From an uncultured Lachnospiraceae bacterium (GTDB taxonomy: Bacteria; Bacillota; Clostridia; Lachnospirales; Lachnospiraceae), in assembly GCA_905233905.1 (NCBI GenBank), contig CAJOFN010000008.1, positions 1-35,164 on the forward strand: a DNA stretch of 35,164 nt. The letters run 5' to 3'. Within the stretch, counting starts at the first letter, position 1, and each line of letters starts with the position of its first letter. A program made the translations under genes and the position numbers. Shown here one piece after another: positions 16,111 through 23,839 of the stretch. The notes beneath the pieces are model-generated. The model made no database searches and had not been told where the DNA came from. It saw only the letters and a program-made list of their open reading frames with translations.

Positions 16111-16908
16111 TCAGAAGTAGCTGTTGAATAAGCTGCTGAAATCTGTGTCGGAGTATCCTCCCTGGCTTCCGTAGGTGGAAGCTGACAGAGATGAAAGCTT
16201 ATTTGATGAAGTGCCCGAAATCCGCGAGGCGGTCTGGGCAACATTGGAGGCGTATGACTGGCGCCCGTTCATAAGGGTCTTAAAGCGATCCATGTCAGAA
16301 TTTTTGAAGGTGTCTTCATCGACGGTAAGCTTGCCGTCAAGGTCAGTCGTAATGCCGAAGTTCTTGAGGCTCTTGCTCATCACCTCTGTGGTAGAGGAAA
16401 GACTGCTGGCTCCGTTTTTGATCGAACGATTGTCGGATTTGGATGCCGTGGATACAGCGCTGTTGTAGCTGTCTACGAACTTGACTACGCCCTTGTAGAT
16501 AGCGTCAAGATCGTAGTCGGTTCTGGTCGAGCCGTCGGATTGCTTGATCTCTTTTTTGTTGAAGAGAGAATCCGATCCGGTGCTGGAGAGGGCGCTTGCC
16601 GCGTCACTTAACTTGTCCATGGCGTATTTGGTGTCCGAAAGGGAATTCTTCATAGTTTCGGACTGTTTGTTTTTGGATAGGCTCTTGGCGGCAGTAGAGG
16701 AAGTCCTGGGAGAATTGGTATCCTGCCCGTAATAAGCCTTGAGAAGCTTGCCGTAGTTGCCTGTCTGTATAGTCTTGTAGTCGGTAAGAACGCTCGACAG
16801 AGAATTGACGCCGGAGGTCTTGCCTAATGATCCGAACAAGGTACTGGCACCCTGGCTGTTAATGCCGCCAAAAAAGGTATTGTTTGTGATACCTGAAATT
16901 CCTGCCAT
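16111..16908 (-). CDS. FliD C-terminal-like protein without hook domain, unknown function
   Basis: The 265-residue protein is rich in Ser, Thr, Asn and Gly, like flagellar axial proteins, and has no signal peptide or membrane helix. Residues about 133-235 resemble the C-terminal domain of the flagellar cap protein FliD: an AIYKGVVKFVDSYNSAVS helix, then LKNFGITTDLDGKLTVDEDTF. The N-terminal FliD domain and hook-binding residues are missing and the whole is about half the length of FliD, so it is not a normal cap protein. I start at 16908 (MAGISGI), where AGAGGA lies about nine bases upstream; a frame from 16941 adds 11 residues without support. It has its own consensus promoter and lies downstream of a gene with a sigma-28 promoter. 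Flagellar export as a secreted protein is a reasonable inference. Confidence 0.7.
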   Translation of the reverse strand: MAGISGITNNTFFGGINSQGASTLFGSLGKTSGVNSLSSVLTDYKTIQTGNYGKLLKAYYGQDTNSPRTSSTAAKSLSKNKQSETMKNSLSDTKYAMDKLSDAASALSSTGSDSLFNKKEIKQSDGSTRTDYDLDAIYKGVVKFVDSYNSAVSTASKSDNRSIKNGASSLSSTTEVMSKSLKNFGITTDLDGKLTVDEDTFKNSDMDRFKTLMNGRQSYASNVAQTASRISGTSSNKLSSLSASTYGSQGGYSDTDFSSLFNSYF

Positions 16909-16973
16909 ATGATCACATCCTCTCGAAATATTATTACACATTAATTAGCATACGAAAAACGCTGCTTCCTATT

Positions 16974-17002
16974 ATAATACAACCAGTTTTTTGTCCTGTC
17001 AA
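16974..17002 (-). promoter_or_regulatory. Sigma-A promoter of the FliD-like gene
   Basis: On the minus strand a perfect -35 TTGACA (16997-17002), a 17-base spacer and a -10 TATTAT (16974-16979, 5/6) are present. The leader to the ATG at 16908 is about 58 bases. Confidence 0.75.
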
Positions 17003-17018
17003 CAATCAGGAATTATTA

Positions 17019-17885
17019 TTACAGTGAGAAATCAAACATGCTTCCAACCATGGATTCTTGTTCGGTCATGACATTATCGCTGCGGAAGTTGAACTCGTGA
17101 TCCTGTACCTTCTTTACAAGCTCTTCGATGGAATCCGCTTCAATAATCTCATAATCGTCGGGGTTGAAGCGGTCACTATCATCCTTGCCCTTTAATTTGT
17201 CCATACGTTCCTTGCCTTCGGAACGCTTTGCGCTCTGTTTTTCTTTGAGCTTTTCCTCCCGGGCTTTCTGCTCAGCCTTTTTGGCATCCTTTTTAGCGGC
17301 TTCCTTCTTGTCAGCGCGCTTCTGAGCCATTTTTTCGTTTACGGCGTCATTATTCTTTTTGGAGATTGCAAAGAATGACGCTTTGCCATCATCATCGACC
17401 TTGATACCGAAGGATTCAATTCCGGACATGCTGCCAAGCTGCTTGGCAACCTCATCGAGCTCGCTTTGGGCGTTCTTGATGATGCCCTCGTATTTGTCGC
17501 GATAGCTCTCATCCTCTGCCATCTTTTCGATCTTCTCAGCATCGATGAGTACAATGGTCTTGTTGGTGTTCATGCCAGCGGCCTTCTGCTCGGCACCATC
17601 AACAGAATCATTGGCTACAAGGACAAAGTCCATGTCACCGAATTTTTCCTTGAGGCTTTCGTAATACTTGGCTGCCTTTTCAGAGAGCTGGGGCTCACCA
17701 ATGGTGTTGCCATATGCCTCTGATTTGGTCACACCGGTACTCTTGATCGCCGTCCTTGCCTCTTCAAGCGCGGCGGTTCTTTCCTTTTCCCTTGCCTCTC
17801 TGGGATTATTGATTTCCTTTTTTCTGCCTGTCTGCTGTGACTGATATGCATTTGTCATAGCATCGGCTGCTCTTCCTACGTCCAT
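17019..17885 (-). CDS. Charged coiled-coil protein with sigma-28 type promoter, unknown function
   Basis: The 288-residue protein has no signal peptide or membrane helix. Residues 1-60 are polar and helical; residues about 68-175 form a compact predicted alpha/beta domain (YYESLKEKFGDMDFVLVAND, TIVLIDAEKIEKM, FGIKVDDDGKASFFAIS). Residues 183-235 are a very basic Lys/Ala/Glu single helix, followed by an acidic tail ending MVGSMFDFSL. It may match a Lachnospiraceae DUF (I think of DUF6033, unverified). The start at 17885 has AAAGGAGAGG seven bases upstream; an ATG at 17903 would leave that site inside the gene. Expression from a flagellar-type promoter (17935-17961) and its FliD-like neighbour point to motility or flagellar export, but the role is unknown. 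Confidence 0.7.
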   Translation of the reverse strand: MDVGRAADAMTNAYQSQQTGRKKEINNPREAREKERTAALEEARTAIKSTGVTKSEAYGNTIGEPQLSEKAAKYYESLKEKFGDMDFVLVANDSVDGAEQKAAGMNTNKTIVLIDAEKIEKMAEDESYRDKYEGIIKNAQSELDEVAKQLGSMSGIESFGIKVDDDGKASFFAISKKNNDAVNEKMAQKRADKKEAAKKDAKKAEQKAREEKLKEKQSAKRSEGKERMDKLKGKDDSDRFNPDDYEIIEADSIEELVKKVQDHEFNFRSDNVMTEQESMVGSMFDFSL

Positions 17886-17934
17886 GTAGCCTCTCCTTTC
17901 CAAAGTCCGTTTATGGTAAAACTATCCATATGTT

Positions 17935-17961
17935 TTATCGGCATGATAATTTGAATTCTTA
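17935..17961 (-). promoter_or_regulatory. Predicted sigma-28 (SigD/FliA) flagellar promoter
   Basis: On the minus strand the -10 box is GCCGATAA (17935-17942), an exact match to the enterobacterial sigma-28 consensus and close to Bacillus SigD CCGATAT. A -35 TAAG (17958-17961) lies exactly 15 bases upstream, against the consensus TAAA. Transcription would start near 17928, about 43 bases before the ATG at 17885. No equally good sigma-A promoter is seen in this stretch. Confidence 0.7.
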
Positions 17962-18000
17962 ACACTTTTTATGAAATTTTTTGTACAGCCTGTAGAACGC

Positions 18001-18029
18001 TTGACACACATTGCATATGATGCTATTAT
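18001..18029 (+). promoter_or_regulatory. Sigma-A promoter of the MarR-RND operon
   Basis: A perfect -35 TTGACA (18001-18006), a 17-base spacer and -10 TATTAT (18024-18029, 5/6) predict a start near 18036. This is one of the two strongest promoters in the window and would need repression to be silent. Confidence 0.8.
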
Positions 18030-18036
18030 CTGACTG

Positions 18037-18058
18037 TTTAAAATCAAACGATTTAAAA
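18037..18058 (+). promoter_or_regulatory. Palindromic operator, probable MarR self-binding site
   Basis: Two nine-base half-sites, TTTAAAATC and GATTTAAAA, match as an inverted repeat at 8 of 9 positions around a four-base centre AAAC. The site begins at the predicted transcription start of the MarR gene, a classic place for autorepression. Assignment to this MarR protein is inference from position and symmetry. Confidence 0.65.
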
Positions 18059-18083
18059 ATAAACAAACATAAAGGTTGTTGCC

Positions 18084-18521
18084 GTGCAGATAAGTGATGA
18101 ATTAAATGTCATAATAAGGGGCCGCAAATTCAAGAAGATGTCTGATGCAGCTTATGAAAATTTGCGGGACAAATATGGTCTGAAACAGATCGAGGTTGAG
18201 CTTTTGATATATCTTTCGCAGTGGCCCAATGATTCCGCGAGCGTAATTTCGCGAAATTTCTATATAAATAAGGGACAGATATCACAGGCTATGAATAATC
18301 TCTGTGAAAAAGGCTATCTCAAAGCCCATATGGGTACGGATGACCGCAGATATGTAAGCTATGAGATTACAGATCAGGGCAGACCGCTTGTCAAAGAAAT
18401 TATCACATTAAAGGATTCAATAATCAACCAGCTTCTTAAGGGAGTTTCATATGAAGACATGAAGCTGGTGGCAAAGGTAGCAGCAATCGTCAGCGAAAAC
18501 CTGGACCGTATTAAGCTTTAA
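18084..18521 (+). CDS. MarR-family transcriptional regulator
   Basis: The 145-residue winged-helix protein carries the MarR pattern: ARM-like helices, a recognition helix around NKGQISQAMNNLCEKGYL (about residues 69-86), and the wing with DDRRYVSYEITDQG (about 92-105). The start codon is GTG with AAAGG nine bases upstream; the next Met is at residue 19 and would cut the first helix. It is followed 17 bases later by an adaptor gene and then an RND exporter, the common layout of a pump controlled by a ligand-released repressor. The ligand cannot be read from sequence. Confidence 0.9.
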   Translation: MQISDELNVIIRGRKFKKMSDAAYENLRDKYGLKQIEVELLIYLSQWPNDSASVISRNFYINKGQISQAMNNLCEKGYLKAHMGTDDRRYVSYEITDQGRPLVKEIITLKDSIINQLLKGVSYEDMKLVAKVAAIVSENLDRIKL

Positions 18522-18538
18522 CTTGAGAGGATTTTTAA

Positions 18539-20215
18539 ATGTTAGGGAAGAAGTATTGTAAGATCCTGTGCATATCCATGTCAGCGCTAATGGTATTGAG
18601 CAGCTGTAATAATAAGCCCGAGGAGGCAGAAGAGGAATCTGCCCTCAAGGTAAATATCGCGAAAGCCGAGAAAAAAGAGCTTGTGATAAAGGAGACCTAT
18701 GTAGGCACCACCTCTGCCCAGGAAGAGGTTACGGTATATCCCTCCGCCAATGGGGAGGTAGTATCGGTTGATGTTAAGATGGGTGATTCTGTAAACGAGG
18801 GCCAGCAGCTCTTCAAGCTTGATGACGAGGCTGCCCGCATTGGTTTAAAAAGCGCCCAGGCAGGTCTTGCCAGTGCCCAGGCAAATGCCAACCAGACCTT
18901 AGGGGGTCAGGAAACCTTAAGAGAGCTGCAGGAGCAGCAGGGTATAGCCAGTGCCCAAAGGGCTGCAGATACTGCTGCGCGTGCCGCCAAGGAGGCGGAT
19001 CAGAATATAAGCCGCGGGGAGAGAAAGGTCGGTGAAGCCGCCGAGGACAGAGATACTGCCAGGGAAGATTTTGATGAGGCTGTGGACAAATACCACACTG
19101 CGCAGGATTATTATGATGATCTTCTGGATATCTGCAGGGGATCAAACAGTTTTTCCGGAGTGTCCTCACTTGCGGAGGCTACCCAGACTGCCTCAAAGAT
19201 TATCGCCAACGATTCCTCCACTACGATCATAACGGATGGAACCGCAGAGAATACGGCTGGTGCATATACCTACACAGACACGTATGATCTCTTAGTCGCC
19301 AGGTCAGTTCAGGCTCTTGCGAATGAGGTGGCAGATGATAGTGATGTCTCAGCTTCTGATGTATCAAAGGCAGGAGTCAACGCGCTGGAATCCGCGGTTG
19401 ACGCGGCAAGGGCAACCTTAAAGAACCAGCGACGCAACGTTGACAATGCCAAGGACAATCTCCAGGACTACAAACGCCAGGAAAAGAACGCAGAGGATAA
19501 TCTGGAGAACGCTGATGCATCCGTTGCCGATGCCCAGGCTAATCAGGCTATTACAGACGGTCAGATATTAGAGGATACAAGACGTTCTCTTCAGGCAGGA
19601 ATAGCAAGCTCGGCAGTCAACGTGGAACAGGCTCAGTACAATCTGGAACAGTACGTTTCAAAGGCACCTATAACAGGAGTGGTAGAGTCAGTCTCCATAA
19701 GCGCCCATGACAATGTGGGTACATCCACCCCTGCAATGGTGATCTCCAACAAGGACAGCATGAAGATTGATTTTTCCGTTACGGAGGAGGTCAGGAACAA
19801 CCTCTCCATAGGCCAGAAGGTCAAAGTAAAAAAAGACGGGAAAAAATACAAGGGAAGGATCTCCGAGATCGGGGAGCAGCTTGATTCCGCTTCGGGAATG
19901 TTCAAGATACAGGCAGTTGTAGACGGACAGACTGAGCTGTTAAGCGGAACCTCTGTTACGGTAAAGGTTGCCAGCTACCGTGACAACAGCGGAACGGTAG
20001 TACCCTATGACGCGGTATATTATTCAAACGGCGAAGCCTATGTATATGTGGCAAAGGGTGGCAAAGCCGTAAAGACTGACGTTACCACAGGACTGTTTGA
20101 TGATAAAAACATAGTGATAACCGACGGGCTTACCGGAGGAGAAGAAATAATCACAAGCTGGACATCAGATCTGCGCGACGGAGCTGATATAGAGGTGGTC
20201 GAAAATGTCGAGTGA
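18539..20215 (+). CDS. RND-type membrane-fusion adaptor lipoprotein with long coiled-coil hairpin
   Basis: The 558-residue protein has a lipoprotein signal with lipobox LSSC (Cys23), so it is anchored outside the membrane. The split lipoyl domain is seen at about 65-95 (NGEVVSVDVKMGDSVNEGQQLFKLD) and 372-400 (SKAPITGVVESVSISAHDNVG), followed by beta-barrel and membrane-proximal domains to the C-terminus. Between the lipoyl halves lies about 275 residues of Ala/Gln/Glu/Asp-rich coiled coil with a Ser/Thr-rich turn near 201-250, clearly longer than the hairpin of AcrA-like proteins (about 60-100). The start has GAGAGGA upstream. It pairs with the RND protein 49 bases downstream. A long hairpin could cross the thick cell wall. 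Confidence 0.9.
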   Translation: MLGKKYCKILCISMSALMVLSSCNNKPEEAEEESALKVNIAKAEKKELVIKETYVGTTSAQEEVTVYPSANGEVVSVDVKMGDSVNEGQQLFKLDDEAARIGLKSAQAGLASAQANANQTLGGQETLRELQEQQGIASAQRAADTAARAAKEADQNISRGERKVGEAAEDRDTAREDFDEAVDKYHTAQDYYDDLLDICRGSNSFSGVSSLAEATQTASKIIANDSSTTIITDGTAENTAGAYTYTDTYDLLVARSVQALANEVADDSDVSASDVSKAGVNALESAVDAARATLKNQRRNVDNAKDNLQDYKRQEKNAEDNLENADASVADAQANQAITDGQILEDTRRSLQAGIASSAVNVEQAQYNLEQYVSKAPITGVVESVSISAHDNVGTSTPAMVISNKDSMKIDFSVTEEVRNNLSIGQKVKVKKDGKKYKGRISEIGEQLDSASGMFKIQAVVDGQTELLSGTSVTVKVASYRDNSGTVVPYDAVYYSNGEAYVYVAKGGKAVKTDVTTGLFDDKNIVITDGLTGGEEIITSWTSDLRDGADIEVVENVE

Positions 20216-20264
20216 CCTGTGAAAAAACCTCATGCCGAAGAATGGAAAGGAAGATTAAGCTACA

Positions 20265-23200
20265 ATGGATCTTACCAAGCTTGCCTTAAAACGTCCCGTA
20301 TCCATGCTCCTTTTATTGCTGGCGCTGTTTGTGTTTGGCTTTACGTCAATAACCAGCTTTGAGATGGAGCGTACCCCTGAGATGAACATGCCGGTATATC
20401 TGATCATGACCACTTATTCCGGCGCAGACCCGGAGTCTGTAGACGATCTGATCACAGATCCCATAGAGGGCATATCCAGCGATCTGGAGGGACTTGATAT
20501 TGATATGTCCATATCACGTGAGGGACAGTCCATAGTCGTATTTTCATTTGATTACGATGTTAATATGGACAGTACCTATATGGACATTGAAAAGGCATTA
20601 AATGCTCTCAATCTGCCTGATGATGCATCTGACCCCATGATAATGGAAATGCAGATGGATCAGGCTGCGATAATGACAATACAGGCTCAGTCAGACAGCA
20701 ACATAGACGTAGAACGGTATGTTGAGGATACGGTAAAGCCCCGTCTTGAAGGGCTTACCGGCGTGGCTACCATTGATATAACCGGCGGACAGGAGAACTA
20801 CATCCGTATTCTTTTAAATGAAGAAGCAATGAACGAATACGGCATTACTATCGACACCGTTACCCAGTATGTGTCCGCCGCGGATTATGTTGTTCCCGCA
20901 GGCTCTGTAGAACAGGCATCCCAGGATGTTTCGGTCACCAGTACAGCAGATATCAAGAGTATTACTGATATTGAGAGTATTCCTGTCCGCACCTCAAGGG
21001 GAAGTATAGTAACCTTAAGGGATATAGCAGATATATCTTATGCTGTAAAGGATATGGAAAGCATCAGCCGTCACAACGGCAGCTCCAACATAAGTATTGA
21101 TGTCACTAAGAAGCAGAGCGCAAGTACAGTAACCGTATCACGCCAGGTCAACAGGGCTTTAAAAGAACTCATGGAAGCCGAGCCGGACGTAGAGCTTGAG
21201 GTGACTGCCGATTCTGCCGAGGATATTGTAAACTCCCTTAAATCTGTAGGGGAGACACTTGTGATAGGTATCTTTCTGTCAATGCTTACCCTGTTTGTAT
21301 TCTTTGGCGATATACGTGCCAGCCTCATAGTCGGAAGCTCCATGCCTATTTCACTTTTTGCGGCGCTTATAGCCATGAGGTTTGCCGGCTTTACCTTAAA
21401 CCTTATAACGCTGGGTGCTTTAGTGGTGGCTATCGGTATGATGGTAGACAGCTCCATAGTTGTGCTGGAGAGTATTTTCAGATCCCGCACCAAGGGGCTT
21501 AATTACGAGGAGGCCGCATACATGGGAACCCGTGAGGTGGCTGCTTCCATAGTTGCTTCCACAATCACGACAGTCGTGGTATATGTGCCCCTTGCTCTTG
21601 TATCAGGTATGTCCGGGCAGATGTTTAAGCCTCTTGGATTTACCATTGTATTTGCCATGCTTGCATCCTTAGTGGCAGCGCTTACCCTGATACCGCTTTT
21701 CTTTACGCTGTTCAAGCCCCAGGAGAAAAGAGATGCTCCCGCTGTCAAATACATGAACAGGCTGTCTTCGGTTTATGCGGTAGCCGTGCGTAAGGTTATT
21801 CCCAGAAAGAAGCTTGTAACACTTGTATCCATAGGGCTGCTTGCTCTTGCGATTTTGCTTGGAACTCTTGTTGATAAAGAGCTTATGACAGCAAGTGATG
21901 AAGGACAGTTTTCTGTTACTGTTACAAGCCGTTCAGGATCATCGCTGAAGGAGACCGATAAAAACGCCCTTCCATATGAAAAAGCTTTGGAAGAGGATGA
22001 GGGGGTAGAAAGCTATGACACCCGTGTATCAGGAAATACTGCAACCATTACTGCGTATGTTGACAAGTCAAAGGCTTCGACTCTCGACAAGATCGACGAA
22101 TATTCGCAGAAATGGGCAAATGAGACCGGAGTGGATGTAGAAGTAAGCCTTGGAGGTGAAATGGCAGAGTTTGTCCAGAGCGGGGCTTCTCTGACTCTTG
22201 AGGGTACTGATTATGACGAACTCAAGGAAAAGGTAAATCTGGCACAGTCAGAAATAGAAAAGCTTGACGGGGTTCTGCATGTTACCTCAAGCCTTGCCGA
22301 CAGCTCAACCCAGGCGAAGGTAGTTATTGATCCAAAGCTTGCCTTAAATCAGGGTCTTACGCCGGCAGCGGTTTCAGGCATTATCAGAAACGTGATAACG
22401 GGTATAAAGGCTATTACAATTACCAACGAGGGTGACGAGTATGATGTTTATCTGGAATATCCCACGGGAAGGTATGACAACTTAAATTCCATGATGAATA
22501 TCAAGCTTTCAACGCCAACAGGAGCAGTAATACCTCTAAGTGAAGTGGCGCGGATTGAATATACAGATTCACAGCAGGAGATCAGGCGAAACAACGGCAT
22601 ATATTCCATAGAGATCACTGCTGCCACAACAGAAGAGAACAAAAACGACATACAGCGCCAGGTAAACAAAATCGCAAAGGATATGGACAAGGGCAAGACC
22701 GTGACCATAGGTGAAAACACCATCATGCGTATGATGAACGATGAGTTTTCCGCGCTGGGTGGCGCGATCGCAACTGCTATCTTTCTGGTATTTTTAGTAA
22801 TGGCAATACAGTTTGAATCGCCGAGATTCTCACTGATGGTAATGCTGAGTCTTCCCTTTGCCATGATAGGCTGTTTCGGGCTTTTGTTTATCGCAGGAGA
22901 GACCCTTTCAATGACCTCTCTGCTGGGTCTTTTGATGCTGGTCGGAATAGTTGTTAATAATGGTATTCTGTTTGTGGATACCGCCAACAGGCTGATAGTT
23001 AATTATCCACTGGAAGAGGCTCTTGCCCGAAGCGGTGAGATAAGACTTCGACCCATCCTTATGACAACGCTTACCACAATTCTGTCAATGATCCCCATGG
23101 CATTAGGCTGGGGAACAGGTACGGAGATGCTTGGCGGAATGGGCATCATCATAATTGGTGGTCTGACCGCCTCTACCCTGTTGATACTGTTTTTGCTTCC

Positions 23201-23291
23201 AACCTTCTATACTATATTCATGAAGAAGGAGAACCGGAACAAGCGGATATCATTCAGATCTCTTGCGGCGCTTATAAACAGGAGGCATTAG
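20265..23291 (+). CDS. RND-family efflux transporter (AcrB/SwrC type)
   Basis: The 1008-residue inner-membrane exporter has the duplicated RND plan: helix 1 at about 11-30, a large outer loop (30-335), helices 2-6 (about 335-480), helix 7 (about 512-530), a second outer loop (530-825) and helices 8-12 (about 830-990). The TM4 relay motif reads IGMMVDSSIVVLE, with Asp395 kept but the second Asp of AcrB replaced by Ser396. TM10 reads VGIVVNNGILFVD, with Asn where AcrB has Lys940; this pattern is common in Gram-positive homologues. The C-terminus overlaps the convergent XRE gene by 42 bases. Substrates are unknown; surfactants, lipids or antimicrobials are typical. No outer-membrane partner is expected or present. 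Confidence 0.93.
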   Translation: MDLTKLALKRPVSMLLLLLALFVFGFTSITSFEMERTPEMNMPVYLIMTTYSGADPESVDDLITDPIEGISSDLEGLDIDMSISREGQSIVVFSFDYDVNMDSTYMDIEKALNALNLPDDASDPMIMEMQMDQAAIMTIQAQSDSNIDVERYVEDTVKPRLEGLTGVATIDITGGQENYIRILLNEEAMNEYGITIDTVTQYVSAADYVVPAGSVEQASQDVSVTSTADIKSITDIESIPVRTSRGSIVTLRDIADISYAVKDMESISRHNGSSNISIDVTKKQSASTVTVSRQVNRALKELMEAEPDVELEVTADSAEDIVNSLKSVGETLVIGIFLSMLTLFVFFGDIRASLIVGSSMPISLFAALIAMRFAGFTLNLITLGALVVAIGMMVDSSIVVLESIFRSRTKGLNYEEAAYMGTREVAASIVASTITTVVVYVPLALVSGMSGQMFKPLGFTIVFAMLASLVAALTLIPLFFTLFKPQEKRDAPAVKYMNRLSSVYAVAVRKVIPRKKLVTLVSIGLLALAILLGTLVDKELMTASDEGQFSVTVTSRSGSSLKETDKNALPYEKALEEDEGVESYDTRVSGNTATITAYVDKSKASTLDKIDEYSQKWANETGVDVEVSLGGEMAEFVQSGASLTLEGTDYDELKEKVNLAQSEIEKLDGVLHVTSSLADSSTQAKVVIDPKLALNQGLTPAAVSGIIRNVITGIKAITITNEGDEYDVYLEYPTGRYDNLNSMMNIKLSTPTGAVIPLSEVARIEYTDSQQEIRRNNGIYSIEITAATTEENKNDIQRQVNKIAKDMDKGKTVTIGENTIMRMMNDEFSALGGAIATAIFLVFLVMAIQFESPRFSLMVMLSLPFAMIGCFGLLFIAGETLSMTSLLGLLMLVGIVVNNGILFVDTANRLIVNYPLEEALARSGEIRLRPILMTTLTTILSMIPMALGWGTGTEMLGGMGIIIIGGLTASTLLILFLLPTFYTIFMKKENRNKRISFRSLAALINRRH

Positions 23292-23636
23292 TTCCACATA
23301 GGTCTCCATGTACTTTTTCAGACGGCGTTTTTCATTCTGATTGCCTGATACAAGAATCCTCATTATCTCATCCGGTAATTCAATGGATTCTGTATTCAGG
23401 CACCGCCCTCTGATAACATACTCCATATTACAGTCCATAAGCTCGCAAAAATCCATCAGCATGGCAATACTCATGAAGCCTTTGCCGTTCTCAACGCTGG
23501 TAATGTGCTTACAGGTGCAGTCCAGCATTTCTGAAAGCTGTTCCTGTGTAAGATTGTGATCTAACCGGATCTCGGATATACGCTTTCCTATTTCTTTTTT
23601 TAACTCGATTATACGCATGTTGTTGCCGCGTATCAT
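23250..23636 (-). CDS. XRE-family helix-turn-helix regulator
   Basis: The 128-residue protein has a Cro/CI-type HTH at about residues 16-72 (GKRISEIRLDHNLTQEQLSEMLDCTCKHITSVENGKG), followed by a helical, basic tail ending KRRKRSE. The ATG at 23636 has GGGAGG about ten bases upstream; the Met at codon 7 would be too far. Its last 42 bases overlap the end of the RND gene in the opposite direction, and no terminator separates the two. The gap to tex holds several palindromes that look like its binding sites. No toxin or phage gene is nearby, so it appears to be a stand-alone regulator. Confidence 0.85.
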   Translation of the reverse strand: MIRGNNMRIIELKKEIGKRISEIRLDHNLTQEQLSEMLDCTCKHITSVENGKGFMSIAMLMDFCELMDCNMEYVIRGRCLNTESIELPDEIMRILVSGNQNEKRRLKKYMETYVELMPPVYKRRKRSE

Positions 23637-23653
23637 ATCTGTTCAACCTCCCT

Positions 23654-23665
23654 GAATTATAATTC
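23654..23665. promoter_or_regulatory. Perfect 12-base palindrome upstream of the XRE gene
   Basis: GAATTATAATTC is a perfect palindrome ending about 18 bases before the XRE start codon, next to its ribosome binding site. It could be an operator for autoregulation, though AT-rich palindromes of this size can occur by chance. Confidence 0.4.
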
Positions 23666-23704
23666 GAAATTTATATTAAAAAAAGTGTATAAAAAATAAA
23701 AAAA

Positions 23705-23717
23705 GGTTGAACCAACC
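23705..23717. promoter_or_regulatory. GGTTG-AAC-CAACC inverted repeat, possible operator or minus-strand terminator
   Basis: The 5-base arms flank a 3-base centre. Read on the minus strand the hairpin is followed by seven T, like a short intrinsic terminator. Its GGTTGAAC is repeated at 23641-23648 in inverse orientation over the XRE ribosome binding site. Confidence 0.4.
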
Positions 23718-23743
23718 GCCGGGTACTTGTTTTACAGACACAT

Positions 23744-23765
23744 AACCTGACAGGTTGTCTGAACC
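23744..23765. promoter_or_regulatory. Overlapping palindromes upstream of the tex promoter
   Basis: AACCTG-A-CAGGTT (23744-23756) is a perfect 6-base inverted repeat with one central base. GGTT-GTCTG-AACC (23753-23765) overlaps it. Both use the GGTT/AACC half-sites seen at 23705, and end 6 bases before the tex -35. A DNA-binding dimer, possibly the neighbouring XRE protein, is a reasonable reader. Confidence 0.5.
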
Positions 23766-23771
23766 ATGGAT

Positions 23772-23800
23772 TTGGAACAATTTGCAAAATGTGTTATCAT
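23772..23800 (+). promoter_or_regulatory. Predicted sigma-A promoter of tex
   Basis: -35 TTGGAA (23772-23777), 17-base spacer, -10 TATCAT (23795-23800). The leader to the ATG at 23840 is about 33 bases. A further TATAAT at 23814-23819 lacks a matching -35. Confidence 0.6.
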
Positions 23801-23839
23801 ATTAAGAGCTACGTATAATGAGTTTTGAGGTGAGGTAAA

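Noticed and set aside
15549..16244. Minus-strand 231-codon frame opposite the GGDEF-type gene.
   Set aside because: It is antisense to a protein with clear domains, has Ser/Leu-rich shadow composition and no ribosome binding site.
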